Positions 1 to 8,959 of a DNA stretch of 11,485 nt are shown one piece after another; within the stretch, counting starts at the first letter, position 1; every line of letters begins with the position of its first letter. The translations under genes were made by a program, and so were the position numbers. The notes beneath the pieces were generated by a model that had not been told where the DNA came from, ran no database searches, and saw only the letters and a program-made list of their open reading frames with translations. The stretch is from Euperipatoides rowelli (lineage: Eukaryota; Onychophora; Udeonychophora; Euonychophora; Peripatopsidae), in NCBI GenBank assembly GCA_003024985.2, contig PXIH01S0014692.1. The stretch is one strand, 5' to 3'.

Positions 1-654
1 CCCACCGCCCATCCACTGCCAAGGTAGATCCAAAACATTTAGAAAACGAATTCCTCATGATTGCCATAAAAAAACAAACAAGAATTACTGAAATTTGTAA
101 ACAATAAAATAAATTTTTTTAACATCAGAACAATGGCTGCCAACTGCGCCCTAGCGGGAATATGCTGTAATTAGGGTCAATGAATGAAAACCATCCCATG
201 AAATAACAATGAGCAGTATATGGCTTAACGGGCTTTTCCTTTTGACTTAATTGACAGTAAACATTCATCACAATTCTGGGGTGTGTGAATGTCTCAAGTT
301 TTAATTAGCTATTGTTTTTATTGTCTATGTAAATAAATCATCATTATAAAAATCTTGTAATGGAAGTTAATTTATTAAACAGTGTGTTTACTAGCTACAA
401 TCTGAGCTTAGGTAATTTTATGCTAGGATGAATAAATATTTCTAGAATATTAAATTTGTATTGATTAATATTAAAAATTTAGACTGTTTTAGTTGATAAA
501 AATTAATGTAATTAAATAATATTTTATTTGTTTAAATTATTTGTCAATTTATCAATGTCAAATATAAAAACATAGACTTGACAAACTTCATGTCCTGGAC
601 TTGAAGTGACCACATGCTTTAGGCCTACTTTATACTGTATGTATTCTTGAAATA
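1..654. other. Intronic or flanking AT-rich sequence, no gene seen
   Basis: This should lie within the myosin intron after exon E, or beyond. A slightly GC-richer patch (about 120-240, with CTGCGCCCTAGCGGG) has no readable exon or repeat ends. The rest is AT-rich, with one AGGCCTAC and a TACTGTAT motif near 620-640. The next myosin exon was not found here. Confidence 0.6.
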
Positions 655-662
655 CTGTAGAC
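655..662. repeat. Left 8 bp target-site duplication of the hAT-like element
   Basis: ctgtagac immediately precedes the CAGGGG terminus. Its partner is cagtagac at 1919-1926, differing at the second base. The 8 bp length fits hAT integration. Confidence 0.65.
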
Positions 663-1251
663 CAGGGGTTCTCATACTTTTTGACTCAGTGATCTACTAT
701 TTAAAAAAAAATCTTTAGCGATCGACCTTAGCATGTGGTCTACCCTGTACAGTGACACCGCCCCTCCCCATAAAAAAAAGGTTAGTATATTCTAACCTGC
801 ACCAGATTGCCAAAGTAATTTTTACCTGCTTCTTATCCCCCTCTCTCACCCCTTCTCTTGTTGGCTCTGCACATAATGTAACATTAGGTCAGGTTGTTTT
901 GAGAGATCACTTTTTAATACAAGAATCACATGTAAAATAGCGTAATATCATCAAAGATATAAAAACGCAATTCATTCTTTTATTAAAGTGATTTTATTTT
1001 ATTTCAAACTAAAACAATTTATTTATTTTTAATGAATAAAGCTAGAAAGCTTTGTTATATAAAATTGTGAAACAAAACATTTTTAATTATTTACTTATTT
1101 AATCATAAAACAAAAATTAATATTTCTCTTTTTTAATAATATAATAAAAATAATGTATGGACGATTTTAAACTAACGTATTTATCTACTTAACAATTTAC
1201 ATTAGAAATCTTAGTTTTTATTTGTTAACTAGTTTATTATATTTTTAATAA

Positions 1252-1259
1252 GTTTCTTT
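1252..1259. repeat. Left 8 bp target-site duplication of the MITE
   Basis: gtttcttt directly abuts the GGGAGG terminus and is identical to 1510-1517. Confidence 0.85.
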
Positions 1260-1509
1260 GGGAGGATTTTACTTTTGTGTTCCGCTGAGATTGCCTATTT
1301 CCGTGAATTATCGATAAAAAGTGACTGAAAGTGTCTGGATTTCAGACTTAGNATTAATACACTAATTTCAAAGTATTGATTTGTTATTGTAAAGAATATT
1401 TATCAATAAGCATTCAATGTTAAAATTAATAATAAATCTATCGGTAATTTATGTCTGGTATGGTGGCCATTTTGGAAATGGCGGCGGAACACAAAAGTAA
1501 AATCTTCCC
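1260..1509. mobile_element. Miniature inverted-repeat element (MITE) with exact 8 bp duplication, nested in the hAT-like element
   Basis: The left end from 1260 reads GGGAGGATTTTACTTTTGTG and continues TTCCG. The right end from 1509, read on the other strand, is GGGAAGATTTTACTTTTGTG followed by TTCCG. There is one mismatch in the first 26 bases, and weaker similarity extends to about 36. The element is flanked by identical 8-mers gtttcttt at 1252-1259 and 1510-1517. Total length is 250 bp with no coding potential, so it must be mobilised in trans. An 8 bp duplication fits hAT, P or Merlin. The GGG terminus lacks the hAT CAG start, and Merlin ends commonly begin with G, so Merlin is a possible but unproven assignment. 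High TIR identity and a perfect duplication suggest a younger insertion than its host element. One N lies at 1352. Confidence 0.85.
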
Positions 1510-1517
1510 GTTTCTTT
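1510..1517. repeat. Right 8 bp target-site duplication of the MITE
   Basis: gtttcttt directly follows the right terminal repeat and is identical to 1252-1259. Confidence 0.85.
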
Positions 1518-1918
1518 CATTTTTCCAAGACAAGGGATCTTTAAAAGCTAAAGTCTGATAATCCTAATCTTAACCAGCTTGTATGTTGCTGCTACTGTGT
1601 GTGCGTTAACCGGAAACATAATTATGTTGCTTTGCATTAGCACTGCATGTTGTTCCCACCGCTCCCTAGTTGTTTTTATTGAATGTAAGCGGTAAATAAT
1701 GTTAGTAGAGACGTAGTTTAGAGTTTATTTATTTATTTCAACTTATTCAATTACTCGAAAAATACTCAGAACAGAGTGTTTCTCTTGGCAGATTAACAAG
1801 TCATACATTCCTAACTTACTGTATATCTTCAGTTATGGTTTAAAAACTATTTTACAATTATATAAGCAGCTGCGATCGACCAAAAAACTGGCTGCGATCG
1901 ATTGTTTGAGCACCTTTA

Positions 1919-1926
1919 CAGTAGAC
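1919..1926. repeat. Right 8 bp target-site duplication of the hAT-like element
   Basis: cagtagac directly follows the right terminus of the hAT-like element and matches ctgtagac at 655-662 at seven of eight positions. Confidence 0.65.
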
Positions 1927-2422
1927 TATGTGATTCATAAATTTTTTTTTATAAATTCTCGAATGTTTAAAATTATAATATGTTAATTTGAAAAAAAAAA
2001 CACAATTTAAATAAATGCATCTTTTATATTAGATTTTTAAAAATGAAATCTCAGAATTTGAAACAGAATTATTGTTATTTGGAGGAATTTATGCTTGCTT
2101 GCTACTCAGATTGCTCTAAATATACTGTACCTAAGTGTTCTACATTTTCTCATATGTGAAAGAATGCATTCAAGAACCAGCAATTTATTTTTCACAACAA
2201 AAGATGATTAATGTGTTTGTCATGGCCATCTTCATTGTGCTAAAAAAAATTTACATTTTTTTTTTCCAAATTTTTTTTATATTTACAGTACATCATAAAG
2301 ATTGTTGCAGATATGAAATCAAATAAAATAATATTGACACATTTTTAATTAAGAAATTATTTAAAAAAAATTATCTAATAGCTTAAAGAAAAGTCTAAAT
2401 AAAGGTTTTAAGTTGGTCTCAC
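1927..2422. other. Intron sequence after myosin exon E, no gene seen
   Basis: Poly-A and poly-T stretches dominate. An open stretch at 2135-2326 is rich in Phe, Ile and Lys because of T/A runs and shows no family motif. The donor of exon E (gtgaga) is at 2422. Confidence 0.6.
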
Positions 2423-2624
2423 CATCTCTAGTGGGTCTAGCCTTGCGGATCCAATCAGTTAAATGCCGTACAAAATCAAAAAAGAAATCGCCTTCAGGAA
2501 CACTGATGACTTTATCAGCTATCTTGACAAATAAACTAAACCCTTCAGCTGTTTTAAGGTTGAGCCGCTGACTAATACTCAAACAGAAATCCTTAGCTCG
2601 CGTACTTGAATCTACTTCAAAAGC
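2423..2624 (-). CDS. Myo7a: Myosin VIIa, exon E (FERM F1 lobe of the C-terminal FERM)
   Basis: This 202 nt exon lies between acceptor tttaatttaaag|GCT and donor GAT G|gtgaga. It enters in phase 0 and encodes 67 residues plus the first base of a Gly codon. It reads [14 protein letters not shown], then [20 protein letters not shown], then [21 protein letters not shown]. This is the F1 (ubiquitin-like) lobe of the second FERM domain of myosin VII and is nearly residue-for-residue with family members I recall; VPEGD rather than VPEND suggests an invertebrate. An open frame that starts at an internal Met and reads past the donor to about 2361 is not the real protein: the last 20 or so residues are intron. 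The next exon, expected to begin GxxPxxTYQVFFMKKLW, was searched for by eye between 1 and 2400 and not found, so it lies past the left edge. Confidence 0.96.
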
Positions 2625-4017
2625 CTTTAAATTAAAAAAACAAAAAAAAAGATTTATTTTCCCCCGTTTGAGACTATAAATATAAAATAAGCAATCAAGT
2701 TTAGATCTAAAATTATCTAATGCAAAAAATTAACTTTATAAAGAAATAGTAACTCTTACCCACCACTAAAATTTTGCATTAACATAATTGTAATACATAT
2801 TTATTGAAAGAAATATTATTCCTTTTTTTTAAAAGCTTTTTCAGAATTTACATCAGAATTTAAAATTTAAGGTAAGAAAATTAAAAACATGTTATAAGCT
2901 TTTCAAAAAGCTCTAAAATAAGTTGTCGGTCACCAATTGTTGTTTACTGCACACATCACTACTTTGAATCCAATGAATTATAAGCCTATAGACTTTTAAA
3001 GTTACGAACAGATGGAAGTCAGAACTTAGAATTTTTAACAACAAAAATTAATAAATATTTTAGATGATAGGTATGTATATACTGTAACTATGTTGGAGAG
3101 TGTATTGCTAAAAAAAGAATGTGTGGAGAAATGACACCTCCTCTCCCTACTTCAAAATTCTAAGGCACATTTCTGATGGTTTTTTCTTTTAGAAACTGAA
3201 ATAAATATTTAGTAAAATTTTATTTTTGTAAATATATTAAACATAAATTTTTAGTAAATTTGTTACCTAAAACTTAACTAGTCACCCTATTGTCTGATTA
3301 TGCTAGTTTCAATTTATTTAAGATATATTGTACATAGGAGACATTAGGACTGACAAATTATAAAAATACTACCTTTAAAGCTAGTCAACAAGAACTTCAA
3401 ACATCCCCCTCTACCTTCCTCCCCTTTACTATTTTATAATTTATTATTGAATGTATAAAAAGAAAAAAAAATTACACTTTCAAGACGATGCACAAATCTC
3501 ACTCGTTTTTGTCTTTTATCCCTAAAAGTCGAAAAACGAATCACTCTTGTTCATATTTTAAAAATTGTTTTTATTTAACAAGTNAGATTTATTTATAATT
3601 TGCAATTATTTATAGCCTGATAATTGCTTTCTTTATTTTACTTCTAGATTTTATTTTTAAATTGACAGAAGTATTTAATTAATTTAATTACGGTAAGAAC
3701 AGGTTTCTACAGGCACTTTTTCTATTAATGAAAATTAGACAAGCTAAAGTTTTTGAAAAGTTCATTTAGTTTCAGAATGAAGATTCAAGGTATAAAAATG
3801 TTTCTACACTCCACTTTGATCTTATTCAAAAAGAAAAAAAAAAAAAGAAATAATGAAACATTTTCATTCAATAATTTCTGCTGATAATTTTCAGCTATTT
3901 ACTGTATAAGTCAAATTCTGATTATGAAATTGACAAGTCTTTAAATGAAAATAATATACGCATATATTTTTTATTATTTTATTTTACTTTTATTAATTTG
4001 AAAATTATTTTATTTTT
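2625..4017. other. 3' part of the intron between exons D and E, no gene seen
   Basis: AT-rich sequence carries short pyrimidine-rich patches (about 3131-3150 and 3402-3426), a direct repeat CAGAATTTA (about 2842 and 2854), and one N at 3584. The poly-pyrimidine acceptor of exon E is at its left edge. Neither strand shows an exon-like frame flanked by splice sites. Confidence 0.6.
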
Positions 4018-4104
4018 ATTATCTATCTACAGTATATACACGTACATTATCTATCTATACTGTATATACAGTATATATTTGTGTGTGTATGTGTGATTGT
4101 GTCT
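4018..4104. repeat. Mixed microsatellite: TATC, TACTGTATA and GT units
   Basis: ATCTATCTACAGTATATACA at 4021 is followed by ATTATCTATCTATACTGTAT and TACAGTATATA, then a GTGTGTGTATGTGTG run. ATCTATCTA occurs twice, 28 bases apart, each followed by an ACAGTATA or ACTGTATA block. Ordinary slippage-prone low-complexity sequence. Confidence 0.8.
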
Positions 4105-4446
4105 TGAGCTTTATCACACTAAAACAATCAATGACATTCCAGTTACACACATTTAGGCTACTTGTAAGAAATTTAGTTTAAAAAAAAAATTAGATTAAGT
4201 AAGATTTGTTATTAGATTAATTAAAGTAGATTGGTAAAATAAATAAATTATAAAAAGTAAAATAATATTTGACATTATCATCAAAATGTTAATGTCAGAC
4301 TTCTGAATTTTCTCATAAATTTGTATATATTGATATTATTAAAAAAAATTCATTAGCATTGGTAAAGTTCTTTTTATGTAAATTATTTGCCAGTCTATTT
4401 TATTAAAAAATAAAGAATCTGAATTTTTATTTAATCTTATAAATAA

Positions 4447-4640
4447 ATGAACAACAATTTTTTGAAAAATGGTCCAAAATGCTCTGCATTCTGTGGAAGG
4501 ACCATAGCAAATGGCCCAGTTCTGAAAGTATTAAAACGAATTATTGTTGGTTTATTCAAGAGAAATAAAATTTGCATATGGCATAGAATCATGGGTAGTC
4601 TCTCTAGCCCATCACTGGATATGATATTCATATGATTATA
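4447..4640. other. Unassigned block open on both strands, with hairpins
   Basis: About 190 bases stand out from the surrounding poly-A/T sequence and are open in one frame on each strand, but neither translation matches a family I know. It contains a stem ATGGTCC...GGACCAT (4469-4505) enclosing the palindrome AATGCTCTGCATT (4478-4490), and ATATGA-TAT-TCATAT (4619-4633). Overlapping open frames on both strands, with no splice-flanked homology, favour a non-coding repeat fragment. No flanking inverted repeats or duplication were found. Confidence 0.35.
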
Positions 4641-5243
4641 AAAAGAAATAAAAATATATATTTTTTTAACTAATTTAAAAAAAGTCATCCTTATACTAGG
4701 TTTTATACATCGTTTCCCATATCAAGTTGCAATTAAAGATTTCAAATCATTTTAATTGAGGATTTACAATGTCTTAAATTCTTGAAAAAGTTACCTCAAA
4801 TATTTGAATTTCTAGATCTTTTAGATAAATTTTCTTGCTTATCAGTTAAGTATTGATGGACCAACTAGCCTACTTGTTAACTATTAAGATCCTTCTTCCT
4901 TCAAGAGAACTCAAGTTTAGTTTATTTAAAGCATGATTGTAACCCGAATACCTATAAACCAACATTAATTTGACAAATTCGTGTTTCAATTGCTTTTCTT
5001 TGATTAGCAGTTAGTAACACCCCAAATATGGGAACAATATTGGATGAATGAAATATATGCCAAATAAGTACTTTGATTTTTCAACCTATAGTCTCAAGAA
5101 TGAATAACCTTTTGTTAGTTTTGCTAAAATCATTTTGATAAGACCATTCCATTTGATATTATCCTGAACCTAAAATGCCTTAGATTTTTACACACTTTAT
5201 TTCTTTTAGGGTATGATTATTTAATATTACATCAGGACAGGCT
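4641..5243. other. Intron sequence between exons D and E, nothing recognised
   Basis: Moderately complex AT-rich DNA (for example 4850-5200) contains no open frame of note and no inverted-repeat ends. It may be old transposon residue. Confidence 0.5.
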
Positions 5244-5263
5244 CTCATGACAAAAGTCATGAG
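5244..5263. repeat. Perfect 8 bp inverted repeat with AAAA loop
   Basis: CTCATGAC, AAAA, GTCATGAG. A perfect short hairpin in the intron between exons D and E, fifteen bases from a second larger hairpin. No terminator function is implied in a eukaryotic intron. Confidence 0.8.
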
Positions 5264-5277
5264 TTAAAACACAAGAG

Positions 5278-5318
5278 AATTATGGTGAATGATCTTTTAC
5301 CAAATCATTACCATAATT
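5278..5318. repeat. Long hairpin: 15 bp arms with one bulged base
   Basis: Left arm AATTATGGT-g-AATGAT (5278-5293), loop about 10 nt, right arm ATCATTACCATAATT (5304-5318). All 15 positions pair apart from the extra G. It may be part of a small unrecognised palindromic element together with the hairpin at 5244. Confidence 0.8.
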
Positions 5319-5503
5319 TCAAACATTGAATCTCTAAGGATAGAACTTTTGCAAGCCCTGTAGGCACATGTGAAAAAATATAATTAATGATTAATATTTG
5401 TCATTTTATATTAATAAAATTATGTGTCTAGTTAACTATTGAAAGATATGGTAATATTTTATTCAGCTTTTAAATTAATATTTTGAGATCAAGTTTATCA
5501 ATA

Positions 5504-5507
5504 TTAA
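5504..5507. repeat. Left TTAA target-site duplication
   Basis: TTAA directly abuts the AGTGGTTTATC terminus; its partner is at 6685-6688. Confidence 0.7.
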
Positions 5508-6684
5508 AGTGGTTTATCAATGATTTTTTTTTAATTGATTTATGTTTAGTTTTACCTAAAAATATTTGTTTAATTAATCAATTTGGAAAATTTAAACTGA
5601 AACATATAAAAATTTGCAAGTTTCTACGTTGTTTAAAAAAAATAAAATAGGACTGCTGATGTCAATTTGACGTTGCCAAAGGATAAAATCTCGCTAGGGG
5701 AAAATACATATCTGGGATCCAGACACTACTATGCTAGTCATGAGACATGACTATATTTCTGCTCTGTGATTGCATTTATGTTATTGTTTAGAAAAATAGT
5801 CAACTGATATTACTTAAAATTTTGAAGAAAAAAAAAAGAATAGAGAAAAAGTTACTTTCTTTGCATCAATATAAAATCCATAAAATTTTGAGATAATTCT
5901 TGGGATTGAATTTGAAATCAATTTTAAGAAGAAAAAAAAACACCTCAAAATACCGGGAGGCTTTTGTACGTTAACTTGACAAGATGAGAACAAAATTATT
6001 TCAAAAGTTTTTAATATTTCTTAAACATTCTTACAGATTATATTTTTTAATGCAAATAAAACATGTTAAAGACTTATTTTCAGCCTGCTAGTTTAGAGTA
6101 TCTTTTATAAAAACCACCCAGTCACCTACTGCAAATAAAAAATAATAAATAAAGCTATGAAATTCACACTGATCTACATTCTGATTGGTCTGTAAAGGAA
6201 ACAGGGAAACAGGAGTACCTAAAAGAGGGTGTAACGATTTCCCATTATACCGTGTTTTTAACATCTGCGCATCTATTTCAGTCATATACGCCAAATGGTC
6301 AGAAATAGCTCAAAATTATCAAAACCGATCATAAAAGTATTATTTCGGCTCTAGATTATACCCCCCTTCCAGCCTGATGAATTAAGTAGTAGGAGTTACA
6401 GTTCAGGGTAAAAGTAAAGTTAGGACTGTAAATTTTAAAATAAGGCTGCTATTAAAACGGTAAATGGGACATAGTTACGCCTGTTTCTAGGCGCCCCTAT
6501 TCTGGTCAGTCAACCACTAATACTATTACTGGAATCGGTTGATAATTTGATACATATTGCCATAAAAGTATAATTATGATGCCATTTAGATTGAATATAA
6601 CAAATTGATTAATTAAACAAGCATTTTTTTTTTACAAAAATAAACATAAATCAATGAAGTTGAAATAGGCATTGATAAACCACT
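5508..6684. mobile_element. TTAA-flanked DNA transposon with about 80 bp inverted repeats, non-autonomous or decayed
   Basis: The left end is AGTGGTTTATCAATG and the right end, on the other strand, begins with the same 15 bases. Further inward, ATTGATTTATGTTTA and TTGTTTAATTAATCAATTTG are also shared. The inverted repeats therefore span about 5508-5585 and 6601-6684 with a variable A/T-rich gap. Each end is bordered by TTAA (5504-5507 and 6685-6688), the duplication made by piggyBac and Kolobok families. The AGTGG terminus is not the CC-rich start of typical piggyBac. The interior, especially 6160-6560, is less AT-rich than its surroundings and might be eroded coding sequence. A 68-codon minus-strand open frame (6294..6088) ending VGDWVVFIKDTLN has no family I recognise. 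The element lies in the intron between myosin exons D and E. Confidence 0.78.
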
Positions 6685-6688
6685 TTAA
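6685..6688. repeat. Right TTAA target-site duplication
   Basis: TTAA directly follows the GATAAACCACT right terminus; its partner is at 5504-5507. Confidence 0.7.
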
Positions 6689-6723
6689 AGTTTACAATTA
6701 GAAAGGAGGCAGCATAGAAACAA

Positions 6724-6734
6724 GGGGGGGGGGG
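6724..6734. repeat. Poly-G run (11 G)
   Basis: Eleven consecutive G shortly after the TTAA-flanked transposon, striking in such AT-rich DNA. The exact length may be affected by sequencing. Confidence 0.8.
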
Positions 6735-6840
6735 TTATTTTACTGCCGATGACCACTTGCATTTTTATTTTCTCCATATTTTTTATTAATATTGCTATTG
6801 TATATAAATATAAAAAAATAACTTAGCTTTACTTTTCAAA

Positions 6841-6923
6841 TGTAGCTGTAGTGAGCTATATTTTTTTCCCCAAAGTGCCTGTAGCTTTGACAAGCTATTA
6901 AAAATTACCTTTTTCCAACACTG
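6841..6923 (-). repeat. Remnant of a widespread 'CAGTGTTGG...' interspersed repeat
   Basis: Read on the minus strand from 6923 it begins CAGTGTTGGAAAAAGGTAAT, then AATAGCTTGTCAAAGCTACA, and ends near TAGCTCACTACAGCTACA. The layout of CAGTGTTGG followed by alternating direct and inverted AGCT/GTAGC blocks resembles a repeat type common in many animal genomes and usually linked to DNA transposon ends. Only one end is visible, with no partner terminus or duplication, so the family is not assigned. Confidence 0.45.
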
Positions 6924-6946
6924 ATTAAACTGTACAAGTCAGGTAC

Positions 6947-6961
6947 TACTACTACTACTAA
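6947..6961. repeat. Short (TAC)n microsatellite
   Basis: Four to five tandem TAC/ACT units just before an AT-rich stretch. Confidence 0.75.
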
Positions 6962-7097
6962 ACTTTTAATGGATTCCTGAATGAACGACAACTAGTGGTT
7001 AAAATCTAAACATCATAGTACCAGTTTAGTAGGAATACAATATGATGTTAGCTAAGCAAAAAATATAAACATGCAAATTCAAACCAAATAGAATTTA

Positions 7098-7322
<225 letters not shown>

Positions 7323-7365
7323 TTAAGAAACTTTAATATAGTTTTTATCAAGAAATATATTTTAC

Positions 7366-7518
7366 TTAATAGTTTTTTGTAGCCGACTAAGACAATCAAT
7401 TGCAATGGGATGCCGCCTTGTCCTCAATACTAAGTTTACTTCTTTTAATAGGATCTGACTACAAGCAAAGAGTCCAGTACATAACCATAGTAACTCCCAG
7501 CCTCTTTCTTCACTCAAC
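7366..7518 (-). CDS. Myo7a: Myosin VIIa, exon C (end of second MyTH4 domain)
   Basis: This 153 nt exon starts after tactgtag and ends at AA|gtaaaa. Its first base completes the Arg codon left by exon B. Fifty codons follow, beginning [17 protein letters not shown] and including [13 protein letters not shown] and RLQKTI; two bases (AA) are left over for exon [14 protein letters not shown] is the most conserved helix of the MyTH4 domain, packing into its hydrophobic core. RTRRHPIA corresponds to the (Q/R)(S/T)R(K/R)HCPLA segment that leads toward the FERM domain. The donor, GTAAAA, is weaker than those of the neighbouring exons. The distance to exon D is only 129 bp, while the intron upstream is 3,061 bp and filled with transposon debris. 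No frameshift or stop is seen, so the gene looks intact here. Confidence 0.95.
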
Positions 7519-8579
7519 CTACAGTATATAGAAAAATTACAAATTATCTCAAAATTATAATAAAAATATAGTTTTATTAGCAGTATTGTAATCTATGTTA
7601 AAAGTGTGAAGACTTAATCACTTCAGTTTACTTTGATGCCGAAATTTTTGCAGTGAAGTTTTCATGACATCTTTCTTAATTCTAATGTTGGAGTTATTTA
7701 GTCAATTCTTTCACCAAGAAAGTGAAATAACATGGACATTTTTTTTTATTACAAGAAAGGCTTCATTATGGGACATAAGATTTATCTGCTCAAGCTATAT
7801 TCTAAATGTTAAATTTGAAACATTGATTTAGAAATGATTTTAAGGATTTTATGTAGCTAAATAAGTAAAATTTACAGTATATTCTAAATACAAATATATA
7901 TATATATATTTTTATATACTAGTCTTCACATAAATTACCTTTTTTTTATACAATGGAGCTTGTTATAAAGAAGTTAGATCTATATGTGAAATATAAACAG
8001 TCTATAAAACCTATACATCATATACTGTAGGCTATATAGTGTTCTGAATATTTTTGAGGGTTTATTAAATTTGACTAAAAATTTGTCATAATTAATTTAC
8101 AGTAGTTTTTTATTTCTTGAATGAAAAGTGTTCAGCTTAGTTTTTTTTATCTCTTTATAATTATAGGCCTAAATGGAATTCACCAGCCAGTTAAAAAAAA
8201 TTAGGGCGATACCGTAACATAGCATGCATAAGATTGAAAATCATTCCAGATGTTCACTGGTCAGTCAGTCTGATAATCAAGAAGCTAAAATGTTAAATAA
8301 TGGTCAGCTAATTTAGATAAATTTTAACTTTTTATATTTTAACAAATAGAAAAAAATCTCGCTTCAATTCTATAAAGTGATTAAAAATCTAAAAGGTCCG
8401 ATATTAATAGCAGTTTTATGATTAATTAATGAGAAAATTTGTTTTGATGACAATACTGTGGCAAATGCCTTTGTTAGTCACTTTAGTAAAAAAAAAATGT
8501 TTTTTGAGAAAAAATAAGTTGTAACTGCTTGGTCACTAATTTAGATTATTTCTTTTAATTATTAATCATTTGAAAATGA
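7519..8579. other. 3' part of the intron between exons B and C, nothing recognised
   Basis: It contains the acceptor of exon C, an (AT)n run, a small hairpin TTTCAC...GTGAAA near 7711, AGGCCTA at about 8165, and several TACAGTA/TACTGTA motifs. No coding potential was seen on either strand. Confidence 0.6.
7894..7919. repeat. (AT)n microsatellite
   Basis: An uninterrupted alternating AT run of roughly eighteen bases, continuing into T-rich sequence. Confidence 0.75.
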
Positions 8580-8910
8580 TTAAGTCTTAGGAAAGAATTT
8601 TGCTAGGAGGTAAGAATGGAGTTCACATGTTAGACTGATAGCGCAAGCAGTAGACTGGGAAAATTTTCGAACAGTGTAGCTGAAGCGTATAGTACGGAGA
8701 TCTGTAGAGTAAGTTGACTATCGCCACCTACATACGGCTGCTCATAGTCTGATTGACTATACATCCACTCATAATCCTAAAGGATAACTATTTCCTAAAA
8801 GGGGCGGCTTTGGCGGCCTTCATAACTTTGGATCATGATCTGTCACCGGTTGCCTCTCCAATTCTCAAGTGAGCACATACCGGTACTTAGTTACTCACCG
8901 TTACACCTAT
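8580..8910. other. GC-richer block of unknown origin, with a weak tRNA-like motif
   Basis: This block is visibly less AT-rich than the rest of the intron between exons B and C. Near its left end TAGCGCAAGCAGTAGA (starting about 8639) resembles a tRNA A-box/D-arm, and TTCGAAC about 27 bases later resembles part of a B box. That spacing is too short for a tRNA, so at best this is a degraded tRNA-derived SINE head. GACTAT occurs in alternating orientation (about 8717, 8744, 8755), able to form small hairpins. No open frame with a recognisable product was found on either strand. It could be a SINE or a fragment of an unidentified transposon. Confidence 0.35.
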
Positions 8911-8959
8911 TTATTATGTTTACATATTCACATGTTTTAAGAATTGTATCCAGCAGAGT

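Larger units (their letters stand above)
663..1918. mobile_element. hAT-like non-autonomous DNA transposon, degraded, with a nested insertion
   Basis: The left end at 663 reads CAGGGGTTCTCATAC, a typical hAT terminal inverted repeat. The right end read inward from 1918 is TAAAGGTGCTCAAAC, agreeing at 10 of 15 positions including GGT-CTCA-AC. Flanking 8-mers are ctgtagac (655-662) and cagtagac (1919-1926), an 8 bp target duplication with one mismatch, as expected for hAT. Subterminal GCGATCGACC motifs occur at 718-727 and 1872-1881, with GCGATCGA again at 1894-1901, another hAT habit (repeated transposase-binding motifs near the ends). Removing the nested 250 bp element and its duplicated 8 bp leaves about 1.0 kb. 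No transposase is recognisable; an open stretch at 752-940 has no recognisable protein motif. Divergence of the ends suggests an old copy. Confidence 0.72.

Noticed and set aside
752-940. 62-codon plus-strand open frame
   Set aside because: It lies inside the hAT-like element, has no protein motif, and its composition is what chance gives; not called as a gene.
2135-2326. 63-codon plus-strand open frame rich in Phe, Ile and Lys
   Set aside because: Its amino acid content comes from T and A runs; no splice or promoter context or homology.
1-2400. The next myosin VIIa exon (expected TYQVFFMKKLW)
   Set aside because: No matching minus-strand peptide was found by eye between 1 and 2400.
2361-2582. 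Whole 73-codon minus-strand frame as a complete small protein
   Set aside because: Only the part up to 2423 is coding, as an internal piece of myosin VIIa exon E. The start Met is internal and the last codons are intron past the gtgaga donor.
4437-4688. Overlapping plus- and minus-strand open frames as genes
   Set aside because: Neither has a recognisable motif, and openness on both strands suggests a non-coding repeat.
8638-8675. A tRNA gene
   Set aside because: A-box-like and B-box-like pieces are too close together and no cloverleaf with acceptor stem or anticodon arm can be drawn.
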